A stretch of 64,000 nt of DNA, taken from positions 51,214,540 to 51,278,539 of the forward strand of contig NC_057916.1 of assembly GCF_018873765.1 (NCBI RefSeq). The letters are read 5' to 3'. Below are positions 11,311-19,818 of this stretch, piece after piece. Source of the DNA: Telopea speciosissima (Eukaryota > Streptophyta > Magnoliopsida > Proteales > Proteaceae). Made by a program: the position numbers and the translations under genes. Below the pieces are notes generated by a model. It ran no database searches and was not told the DNA's origin. It worked only from the letters and a program-made list of their open reading frames with translations. Position 1 is the first letter of the stretch. The number at the start of each line of letters is the position of its first letter.

Positions 11311-11775
11311 TTACTGAGCAGCCAGGAAAGCACGACATTCCTTCTTCCAATGTCCGTCCTTCTTACAATAGAAACAAGCCCCCTTACTATTGTTCTTCTG
11401 AATTCCCTTATCGCCAACCTTAGGGTTTTTGCCCTTGTTAGCCTTCTTCTTCTTCTTCTTGCCTTTGGGCATTGAGGAAGAAGACTTGTCCTCCGTAGTC
11501 AAGACCTCCACTTTCTGCTTCTTGGATGCAGCTTTCACCTCTTGCAACATGTTGCCCAGCTCAGGGAGTTTCACGGAAAGTTTATTCATATTGTAATTGA
11601 CAATAAACGATCCATAGATGTCCTGAGGCAATGAGTGGAAGATGACATCCGTCTTATAATTTAGCTTGAATGAAGTCCCAAGGTTCTCCAGATCCAGGAA
11701 CAAGTTCCTCAGTTTCATGACATGGTCAATAATCGGAGTACCTTGAACCATTTTTGTGCCATGGAGGAGTGTCAC
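11311..11775 (-). pseudogene. Copia gag, N-terminally incomplete
   Basis: 154 residues open, with the gag core (FLDLENLGTSF, DVIFHSLPQDIYGSF) and a C-terminal zinc knuckle CFYCKKDGHWKKEC preceded by a lysine-rich tract. Gag forms the particle and binds the RNA. It is shorter than the usual gag of about 230 residues or more, so the N-terminus is probably lost or out of frame upstream. Confidence 0.85.
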
Positions 11776-11946
11776 CAGTTGATGATGGGAGTAATCATAG
11801 CCTCATATGTCACTCCCACTCAAGGCAATTATAGTGTGATAATGCATATGCAACTATCTATTACAGGAAAATTCTAAAACTATAATAATTAAGGATACTT
11901 CATGTGAGCAAGTCCTTCCTTCATTCTTGTCTCCAACGAACTGGCA

Positions 11947-12040
11947 AGATCCCTGATCCATGATCCACGATCTGCGATCCACGATCCATGATCCATAATC
12001 CATGATCCATGATCCTTGACTCAAGATCCATGATCCACGA
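11947..12040. repeat. Short tandem repeat, ATGATCC/CGATCC units
   Basis: Some eleven units of 7-8 bp built on GATCC, with substitutions between copies. Confidence 0.85.
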
Positions 12041-12318
12041 GGTTACAATGAATATTTTCAAACTAAGCTAAAATATTACAACCCTTTCCAAATAAATAAA
12101 ATTACATAACAGGAAACCAGTCCACCAAAATTGGACTGTCTGGAGCATAATAAAGGAAATTACATATAAAATTACAACTATGCCATGCCTAGCATACACA
12201 TACATCTAATGCATGTGATTTTATTCATCCCATAACCATGGTCCACATTATTTACATGATGCTCAAAAATAATATTCCAACATTTATGTGAAAATTGCCC
12301 AAAAACACATAAAACATC

Positions 12319-12515
12319 ATTACCATGACAATTCAAGCCATTATGATCAAGTGCATCCAATGCATCCATCATGCAACCATTACCATAACAACTTATGTCA
12401 TAATGGTTATGTGCATTACATGATCATTACCATGACAATCCAATGTCACTATGATCATGCACATCACATAGCCATTACCATGACAACTTATGTCATAATG
12501 GTCATGATACATACC
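12319..12515. repeat. 48-bp imperfect tandem repeat
   Basis: Units begin ATTACCAT at 12319, 12379, 12426 and 12474, spacing 60, 47 and 48 bp. Each unit pairs CATGACAA with a nearby GTCATAATGG-like inverted motif. Confidence 0.75.
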
Positions 12516-13023
12516 CCACAAAGCCATCACATACATGCTTAAAATAAAACTAACAATTATAGTAAGCCATTATGCCAAATTGGGGAAGGTGGGTGAAGGG
12601 AAGAATCTCTCCATCCATTTTCTCAAATGAAAATCCCTTTCATAAATGAAACCAGAAATTTTTTTTTTTTATTTATAAAAACCTGCAACACAAAGTGAAG
12701 CAAAACAAAAGGGAAAAACAAGTGCACATTGATACAATAGTATCACATGCGGCAAGGCTGCCTGCGCACGCATGCGGCTGGCAGCCCTGCATGCATGCCG
12801 CAGGCTATAGGGTGCACACGGCCAGGGGGTATGGGCTATCCAAGGGGTGGGGTGCATGCGGCTAGGGGCGCGCGCAGGCAGCCAGCCCACGGCCCCTATG
12901 CGCACATGCATCTCACCTAAAAAGAATTTGTTTTTTTTTTTTTTTTTTTATAAACAGAATAAAATTTATGAGCATCATAAAATAATGAACAAATAAAATT
13001 GAAAACAACCCCATCGATAAAGA

Positions 13024-13036
13024 GGCTCTGATGCCA
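13024..13036 (-). other. Primer binding site (initiator tRNA-Met type)
   Basis: The minus strand reads TGGCATCAGAGCC immediately after the 5' LTR. This is close to the TGGTATCAGAGC used by many copia elements. Confidence 0.85.
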
Positions 13037-13037
13037 C

Positions 13038-13497
13038 TGAAGGCATCGCTAGTGCGATCGCAACGGAAGCGTAAATAAGATCACAATATCGATGGTGAAG
13101 TCATTCAAAATAGAACGAAGCAGGGATCGTTCCCACCACGGTCAAGCTTACTCCTCCACAGTTCCAAGAACACAATAGCTTGGACCACCTCTAGGATCAA
13201 ACACCAAGAGAACAATAGAGAAGGAGAGGACGATTTTTCTAGGAGGAAGAGCTCTGTGATTTTTTGCTTATGGGTTTCCTTGTCTTTTCTGATTTTGTGA
13301 TCTCATGAATATTTATATTTCTCTCACAAAATCCCCATAATGCAAGCTCACATGGGATAGATATATTGAGTTACTATAAGTGACTCAATTATCTCCCAAG
13401 CAATCTTTCTATAAATTAGGAAAGACATGGATTGCTAGGAAAATCCAATCTTGAGAGAATATGAATATTCTCTCCAGTGGGTTTCCTTTTTCTAACA
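13038..13497 (-). repeat. 5' LTR of the Tork-like copia
   Basis: 460 bp, TGAAGGCATC...TTCTAACA on the plus strand. It is followed by the target duplication AGAGG. Confidence 0.92.
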
Positions 13498-13711
13498 AGA
13501 GGATCTCTAGAAGGGAAACTGGTATGTTGTTGTTACTGTTGAGGACGGAATCTCACACTTCCAAGTTCCAATCTCTATGTTGCTTGTTCACATCTGTAAC
13601 TGTAATGGCTGCCAGTAAAATTACCATAATAGACATGGAAGATTTGCGCTTTCTTTTTTGAGGAAAAAAAATCTCCACGCAATTGAATTTCTTCTTGATT
13701 TTTGATTCAAG

Positions 13712-13756
13712 AACTCATCTTCCCCAAACCTTTTTAGGGTTTGGGGAAGATGAGTT
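13712..13756. repeat. Perfect 19-bp hairpin inside the Mutator-like element
   Basis: AACTCATCTTCCCCAAACC (13712-13730) and its exact reverse complement (13738-13756) are separated by 7 bases. Confidence 0.9.
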
Positions 13757-13761
13757 GCAGG

Positions 13762-13990
13762 TTTTTTTTTTTTTTTAGGTAAGGTCATTTTGGTCATTTT
13801 ACCCTATCCAGAGGCAGAATGGTCCATCGAAGTTCAAAAACTAGGATCCGTTATAACATAACGTCTCTGTCTAACTGTAGGGACTATTGTGGTACTTACT
13901 TTGAAAAATAGGAGGCACGTGAAATTAATGAAAGTTTAGGGGAGCAACTATAAGTTTAACCATTTTCAGGAGGGCATTTGGAAATAACCC
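13762..13990 (-). repeat. Right terminal inverted repeat of the Mutator-like element
   Basis: Reverse complement of 5738-5971. It is followed by the second copy of the 9-bp duplication GAGATTATT at 13991-13999. Confidence 0.9.
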
Positions 13991-14255
13991 GAGATTATTC
14001 ACCCACGGCCTAAGAAAGATCCAATATCTGAATATCAAAACTCAACAATAGACCCCAACCGTTTTTCACACGTGGCAACAGACCATGCCGTTGTGATGAC
14101 TCTCAAATCCTTTGGTTGGAGATTTTCCGTTTACGCGCGTAAGGCACATGAATCGGGTATCGACTGATTAATCAGTTCTCACGTGGGAACCATCTAACGG
14201 TTTAGTCGCTTAAGAAAATCGGCAGAAACTGCTCGAACCTTAACTCCACTTCCGC

Positions 14256-14263
14256 TATATAAA
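14256..14263 (+). promoter_or_regulatory. TATA box of the zinc-ribbon gene
   Basis: TATATAAA in CCGCTATATAAACACCC, about 190 bp before the conserved coding begins. The Mutator-like element ends only about 260 bp upstream. Confidence 0.7.
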
Positions 14264-14442
14264 CACCCATGGTACCTTTCGTCTCAACGGAATGAGATCA
14301 GTATCAGAGCAGAGTACTAAGGCCCAATCTTAGTGAGGAAGAAGAATAGAAGAAAAAATAGAAACAAGAACAGAGCTGGATTTGGTCTTCCGTCAATAAT
14401 TCTGACTTGTGATTTGGGAGCAGAGAGATACGGAGACGCTGT

Positions 14443-14700
14443 TTGAAAGAAGAAGAGTTAAGGAAGAGGGAAGAGCGAATTAACCAGGTAAGATGGTTTA
14501 TTTTCTGCTTTCTTGTGGATCAGAGGCGGAAGGTGAAGAGCAGCAAGCCTGCTGCAGGGATCTGTTCGAGGTGTGGTGGAGGGGCCAGCGTTGCGGATAT
14601 GAAGACTTCCACCAGATTCTGTTTTGTTCCCTTCCACTGCAGATACTGGAAAGCTATCATCTGTACCTTCTGTGGTGCCATTCTGAAATCTTACAGATAA
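14443..14700 (+). CDS. Small plant zinc-ribbon protein, start uncertain
   Basis: The open frame ends FLVDQRRKVKSS...SRCGGGASVADM...STRFCFVPF...AIICTFCGAILKSYR. Two CxxC pairs (CSRC, CTFC) indicate a zinc ribbon. I recognise this as a short plant-conserved protein type, but its function is unknown to me. The conserved frame is open back to a stop at 14410-14412 and contains no ATG before the conserved block. The obvious ATG (14493, MVYF) is in another frame, and would join the conserved frame if a 4-bp or 1-bp change near 14505 were present. Either this is a recent pseudogene, or an unusual start or splice is used. A TATA box is present, so transcription is plausible. Confidence 0.55.
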   Translation: MKEEELRKREERINQVRWFIFCFLVDQRRKVKSSKPAAGICSRCGGGASVADMKTSTRFCFVPFHCRYWKAIICTFCGAILKSYR

Positions 14701-15593
14701 ATTTATTTCTCTTATAACTTCACTCTGTTTTTTTCCAAACATTAAATATGGAAGATATACAAGATTAGCTGATTCTATGTATTTGAAATGTACTGAAATT
14801 TGAATAGTCATCCATTAATGATGTTGAGTAGTGCTATCTTTGGATGCTCAAGCTCTCTCATTTCTTCCTCATTTCCAAAAGTTGTTCAACAATGTTCGTA
14901 GCACCAGAAAGGAGGAACTCAAATTTTCCTTGTGGACCATTAAACAGAGCTTTTTTTTTTCTCTCGAGGAGACGATCCCTAGTTATGGCCTCGCACCGAT
15001 TCGAGACTGGCGACATTTGTAGAAGGTTGAGTGACGGTCAAAGAAGCAGAGAACAATTGCAAAGTGGACTTGAGAATTGTGATGGAATAAATTTAAGGGT
15101 ATTGACGTTCCCGGCCGAATAATGCCCCGACTTGGGGCAGTTTTCGAAACCTTTTAAGCTTTAAATGCTTGTTAACATGGGGCAGTGTGGTTCAGCCCTT
15201 CTGCTTCAGATGTTCAATGGTGTATTACTTGCTGTCGTAATCCTTCATCGGCTATATCCCACGGCACCGCTCCATGCTCGTGCTTCCCCCTCTTATGATG
15301 CTGCCTTTGTTGGTTGGCTGTTTGGTTGGGGGTTGGTCTGTGTTAATCAAACCTGAACCTTCAAAAATCTATGGCTCTTAATTTTTTTCAAGGCTCCGTC
15401 TTGTAACATCATATTTAACGGTGTCAAAATCAATCCGGAATTGAAAACCGAACCAAATGTGAATCAGATTATCCGTATTGAGTTGAACTGAATACAATTT
15501 TGTTACATTCTAGATCTGAAGTTCTGAACTGTTTGTGTTTATAATTCTGTTCGATACAGTTCCGGATGTAGCTTACGAAGAATTTTTATGCTC
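14701..15593. other. 3' flank of the zinc-ribbon gene, nothing recognised
   Basis: Open frames at 14831-15122 and 15165-15356 have no recognisable content. This may be 3' UTR and intergenic DNA. Confidence 0.4.
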
Positions 15594-15720
15594 TCCTGTT
15601 ACAGTACGGTGCTGTAATGCATCGTGCGGCGGTTGCGGAGGCCATATGGACCATGTGGGGCCCGTTGTGCCACATGGCTTCTGCAGCACCGCACGATGGA
15701 TTTTTATCGCCCTCAGTACT

Positions 15721-16850
15721 TGTTGCGTCAAGAAATCGTCGAGCGGTCCTGCGAGTGCCGTCACCTGCAAGTGGACCAAAGGGGTCAATCGGAGAGAACC
15801 GGTGTGGTCCGGCCTAGGGCTCTCCGATGCCAAAGTTAGATCTCGGGCGCAAACGGATGAATAGTGATTATTCGAGTATGAGTTTAGATGTCCCTTATGG
15901 GGTTGTGTACCTTTGCCTTTTATAGTAGCATATGGCGGTGTGGAGAGTCCCGTTTGATTGACGATTGTGCCGTTGAGTGGATAGAGGCCCCGGGTACGGG
16001 GCTCTATCTCGATTGCCATCTCCGCGGGAGGGAGTGTCTGGTGGCATCGGGATCCTTGGTGGATAGATATCCGCGTGTGGTGATAACGTCCTTGGTGCTT
16101 GAATCCGTCTGGATGATGTGACCTCTAAGGGTCTAGAGTCTGGTAGTGACATGAGTCTTAGCGATACGATCGGGGTCGTAGATGGGTGGCCCCCACCTCA
16201 AGTGCCCATGATCTTTGCGCTGGGTGAGGCGCGCCACGGTGAGGAGGCGCGCTGGGTGAGGCGCGCTGGTGAGGCTGTGAGGAGGCGCGCTGGGTGAGGC
16301 CGCGCTCGGTGAGGAGGCCGCGCTGGGTGAGGCGCGCTGGTGAGGCGCGCTGGGTGAGGCTGTGAGGAGGCGCGCTACTGGTGAGGCTATGAGGAGGCCG
16401 CGCTGGTGAGGCCGCCCCTCGGTGAGGAGGCCGCGCTGGTGAGGCCGTGAGGAGGCCGCGCTCGGGTGAGGCGGGTGAGGAGGCCGCGCCTGGTGAGGCT
16501 ATGAGGAGGCCGCGCCGGGTGAGGCCGCGCCTGGTGAGGAGGCCGCACAGGTGAGGCGCGCCGGGTGAGGCTGTGAGAGGCCGCCCTGGTGAGGCTATGA
16601 GGAGGCAGCGCTGGTGAGGCCGCGAGGAGGCGCGCCTGGTGAGGCAATGAGGAGGCCGCGCTCGGGTGAGGAGGCAGCGCCGTGAGGAGGCGCGCTCGGG
16701 TGAGGCCGTGCCCCGGATGTGTGGCGCGCACGATGCGTGGCCGCGTCAGTGGTGGCCACGCCCGAGTGGTGCTGGGCCCCGGTTCGTTCCCCTTAGCTAT
16801 GGGCGTACTTGACACGTGGCCCATGATTCTCCGTGAATATTGGATGATCA
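15721..16850 (-). repeat. Solo LTR related to Tat family B, with expanded minisatellite
   Basis: It begins TGTTGCGTCAAGAAATCG like the LTRs at 17905 and 28581 and shares GGTGTGG, CGGCCTAGG and CCTTTTATAG blocks. It ends GATGATCA. It is flanked by AGTACT on both sides (15715-15720 and 16851-16856). The continuity of the flanks with arm 2 at 38358 confirms the insertion. At 1130 bp it is about 300 bp longer than its relatives because of the repeats at 16205-16715. A minus-strand TATA (CTATAAAAG) matches the position in the full element. Confidence 0.85.
16205..16715. repeat. GC-rich minisatellite GTGAGGAGGCCGCGCTGG
   Basis: Over 25 copies of short units built from GGTGAGG and GGCGCGC/GGCCGCGC, varying in length from about 14 to 34 bp. 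The related full-element LTRs have a different GC-rich repeat at the same place. Confidence 0.9.
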
Positions 16851-17904
16851 AGTACTTATCCCCATTTCTCCTCAAGTACTCTTGGTAGCTCGACACGTGG
16901 CTTATATTAATCCAACGGTCACTATTGAAAAACCAAATTTTAACTTCAAAACAGTAAATCCCAGATTTTCCCTCCATTCTCTCCTCTCCGTGAACGACGA
17001 TGACAACGAGAGTCCCTCCATTCTCTCCTCTCGGTGAACGACGACGAGAGTCCCTCCATTCAACGAAAATCCTCTCCGTGAACAACGGTCAAATCAGAGC
17101 TGCAATCGAACTTCTTGGGTTTGGGATCCCTAACTCCCTCCCTGCCAAACTCTGAGACGATCGTTCATCTTCCTGCAACTTCAATCACTCCAGGTATTTC
17201 TTTCTAAGAACTATTATCAATTATATGAAAGTTCCAAGGGACAATTTGTTTTCTCAAATTTTTATTCTGTTTAGTTTACTTGCTGGAGCTTCTTTCTTAA
17301 TGCGAATCGGTAATTGAGTTATTTTCTCCCAAAACTAGTGGGTTTCACTCTTGAATTACCTTGTGCATTTTTTTTCCTGTACGGTTTATTGAGCCCTTAT
17401 GAGTCTACCCACCAGTAGGGGTGGGGAGGGGAAGAGTATTGCTATGACTTTTGCAGTGATGAAGAAAGGATTTCTTGTTTAGTGTTATTTCTGGGCATAA
17501 TTATTTTCTTCTTGGTCAAAGCAGCATTGATAGGGATTCAGTTTTTTTCCAGAAGAATTTGGTTATGAGATTCCTTGGTGAGGCTTCTTACTTTTCATCC
17601 ATTGCTAAGTCCAACTGTTAGGAATTTATTCTTATCAGAATTAATTTTTCCTCCGAAGTAAATGTAAAATGTATCTCCTAACTTGGAGTTGGATATGTTT
17701 CTGAAAGATTATTCTAGATTTCCCCCTGAACCAACCAGGATTATGATAAATTTTTAGTGAATCTGACAAGCTGTCTATGGTTTTCACTTCCTTGATTTAT
17801 GAGAGGGGAATAATATCCCTAGTGTGGGTTTTTATCATAGAGATTCCTTGTTTTGATTGAACTGAGAGATTTCCTACAACCATTGTACCGTTTAACATCT
17901 GCTT

Positions 17905-18708
17905 TGTTGCGTCAAGAAATCGCTCAGCGGTCCTTCGAGTGCCGTAACCTGCAAAAGACCCTGGGTGACAAAGGAGAACCGGTGTGGTTCCGGCCTAGGA
18001 CTCTCCGATGCCTAAGTTAGATCTCTCTGAGCAAACAGATGAGTGAATAGTAGTATTCAAGATGAGTTACGATGTCCCCTGATGGGGCTATGTACCTTGC
18101 CTTTTATAGTAGAGCATGGCGGTGTGGAGAGTCCCAGTTGATGTAGAGTGTTTGCCGTAGGTGATAGAGTCCCTGAGTAGCAGGGCTTATCCTTGATAGG
18201 TTGTCTTCCCGTGAGACGTGGTGTCATGATAGACCTGGTAATCGTCTTCCTAAGAGACATAGTGTCATGATTGATTTAGCATCCTTGGTGGATAGACCTC
18301 ATCTACGTGGTAGGTGCGGTTCCTAGTGTATGAGTGGATTCAGAATACGTGACTCGATAGACGGTGGCCTAGAGTCCTTGGCAATGCGATTTGTGTCTTG
18401 TTGATGGCGGTGGTTGTTGCCGTGTTCGAGGGAGACTGTGCTCGGGGATGATATGCCCGAGGGAGTTGTCGTCCAAGGGGGTTGGCGCCCAAGGAGGTCC
18501 ACGCCCCAAAAGGGGGGTTGACGCCTAGGGAGGTCCGCGCCCCCAAGGGGTTTGGCGCCCAGGGGTGGCATACCCAAAGGGGTTCGCGCCCGTGGGCGTT
18601 GGTGGTTGTCATCTGTGGTCGGTCCTTCCCCGGCTCTGTCTTGGCCCACTTTCCTGGGTCGTGCCATGTGGTAACCTCTGATTGGTTGGTGTGAATTTGG
18701 GTTCATCA
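17905..18708 (-). repeat. 3' LTR of element B
   Basis: TGTTGCGTCAAG...GGTTCATCA. It contains a ~33-bp GC-rich repeat (about 18477-18600) built on GGCGCCCA and GTCCGCGCC. Minus-strand TATA at 18101-18109. Confidence 0.93.
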
Positions 18709-18723
18709 TTTGCCCCCCACTCT
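18709..18723 (-). other. Polypurine tract of element B
   Basis: The minus strand reads AGAGTGGGGGGCAAA before the LTR start TGATGAACC. Confidence 0.75.
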
Positions 18724-18897
18724 CTTGGAACAGAGTGCTCAAGAGAGTATCACTTGCATTCTTGTACCAATTAGGGGGTTCCCTGCGAATAATATCTTCT
18801 CTGAGAATGTGCTTGTGAATTTCTTGGTGAGGGAGAGGTTGTGGGTTCAACCCTCTCCTCTCCCATCTTTTTTGTCTTTTTCTCTTCTCCTTGTAGA

Positions 18898-18905
18898 TAT
18901 ATATA
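18898..18905 (+). promoter_or_regulatory. TATA box for the antisense gene of element B
   Basis: TATATATA on the plus strand, about 190 bp inside the element from the 3' LTR and about 0.9 kb before the ATG at 19819. It points opposite to the LTR promoter. Confidence 0.45.
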
Positions 18906-19188
18906 CTCTTGGTCCTTTCTTCTCTTTTCACTTTTCCCTCTTCATTTTTCTTCCTCTCTCTTTCTTGCTCTTCTACCCTTTGCTGTTTTGTATCTTCTCC
19001 TCTTGCTTGGGCTTTGGTCTTGATCACTGTTCATTGTGCCCCCCATGTGTTTGCTCTTGGGTCACAATGAAGAGTAATGTGCTCTACTTGCTTGTCTGAT
19101 TCTCTTATCTATTAGCTTTGTCCTTGGGCTTGGAGCTTGGCTTTTACCTTGTGCTCATGCTCTCGCAACAATCTATGTTTAGTTTGTT

Positions 19189-19640
19189 TTGGTTGACGCT
19201 CGTCCCTTGTTCATAATCCACGATCCAAGCCTGGCGCTCAGTCGACATCCATCTGTGGTTCGCGCCCTACTCGATCAACGCCCCCCACGGTCCCGCCTGT
19301 GTTGCGACCGACGCTCGTCCATTGTCGGTCCGCGCCCAGCAGCCTCTATCCACGCCTGGGCTAAACTCGCGCCTGGGTTCAGTCTGCGCCTATCTGTCGT
19401 TCGCGTCCGACTGCCCTCGGTCCACACCTGCTTCGATCCGTGCCCATCCTCCTAGATCCGCGCCCGACTGTCGTTGTTCTGCACCTGCTTCGGTCAGCGT
19501 CCAACTGCCTCGATCCACGCCTGAGCTCGATTGGCACCTGGACTCAATCCGTGCCCTGGTCTGCGCCTGACCGCCTCGATCCTCACCCGGGTCCAAGCCT
19601 GTTCACTGCGCTTGGTCTGCGCCTATACTCGATCGGCACC
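19189..19640. repeat. Degenerate GC-rich repeats in the antisense-gene leader
   Basis: The motif CTCGATCCGCGCC and close variants recur some fifteen times at irregular 20-40 bp spacing. It resembles the repeat style of the B LTR but is not identical. Confidence 0.6.
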
Positions 19641-19818
19641 GCTGACCACACCTTGGTATGTGTCATCTTCATTTTTCTCTCTTTTTAATTTTTTTTTTTG
19701 ATTGAATCTGTATTGTTGGTCGCAGGTTGGCATCCCTCGCTTCGCGTTGCTTGCTTTACTTTGGGAGACCGCCATTCTGAGTGAGTAGCTAGTAGCTAGT
19801 CTGCTTCGTTGTTTGTCC

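Larger units (their letters stand above)
11776..13037 (-). other. Leader of the Tork-like copia, rich in tandem repeats
   Basis: It holds three repeat blocks: GATCCATGATCCAC-like units (11947-12040), a ~48-bp unit (about 12319-12510), and a GC-rich block with GCATGCGGC-like repeats (about 12750-12905). No coding was recognised. Confidence 0.7.
6699..13497 (-). mobile_element. Full-length Tork-like Ty1/copia retrotransposon
   Basis: LTRs at 6699-7243 and 13038-13497 are flanked by a perfect 5-bp duplication AGAGG (6694-6698 and 13498-13502). On the minus strand the order is 5' LTR, primer site, leader, gag, protease, integrase, reverse transcriptase, RNase H, polypurine tract and 3' LTR, which is the Ty1/copia order. 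About 16 substitutions were counted by eye over some 460 aligned LTR bases, plus one ~85-bp indel. All coding domains are present but interrupted, so the copy is not autonomous. It sits inside the Mutator-like element and is therefore younger than it. Confidence 0.93.
5738..13990. mobile_element. Mutator-like element, non-autonomous, carrying a nested copia
   Basis: The ends are inverted repeats of about 230 bp (5738-5971 and 13762-13990). Both begin GGGTTATTTCCAAATGCC read inwards. The element is flanked by a perfect 9-bp duplication GAGATTATT at 5729-5737 and 13991-13999. Long inverted repeats with a 9-bp duplication are diagnostic of Mutator-like elements. Without the nested copia element the unit is about 1.45 kb and shows no transposase, so it would depend on an enzyme from elsewhere. 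Its inner part has a direct duplication (5996-6083) and a perfect hairpin (13712-13756). Confidence 0.9.
15594..17904 (+). repeat. Inverted duplicate of the LRAT-gene 5' region, arm 1 (split)
   Basis: This is the reverse-complement partner of 37256-38412. It holds CTCTCCTGTTA and ATGGATTTTTATCGCCC at 15594-15720, then after a solo LTR the promoter-proximal and 5' UTR region (16857-17193), a splice donor CAG/GTATTTC at 17193/17194 and intron sequence to 17904. The arm resumes at 29411 after the element B insertion. The 5' UTR minisatellite has about three units here and more in the other arm. About 75 bp at 15640-15700, bounded by an inverted CATCGTGCGG / CCGCACGATG pair, are absent from arm 2. 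Confidence 0.85.

Noticed and set aside
12319..12515. CRISPR-like array in the copia leader
   Set aside because: Units are imperfect and have no unique spacers; plant DNA. It is an ordinary tandem repeat.
12669..12911. 80-residue minus-strand frame in the copia leader
   Set aside because: It follows the GC-rich repeat block; composition driven.
16387..17085. 232-residue minus-strand frame rich in H, P, R and A
   Set aside because: It translates the minisatellite of the solo LTR; not a gene.
18323..19027. 234-residue minus-strand frame over the B LTR
   Set aside because: It lies over LTR repeats and polypurine tract; no conserved domain and repeat-coded sequence.
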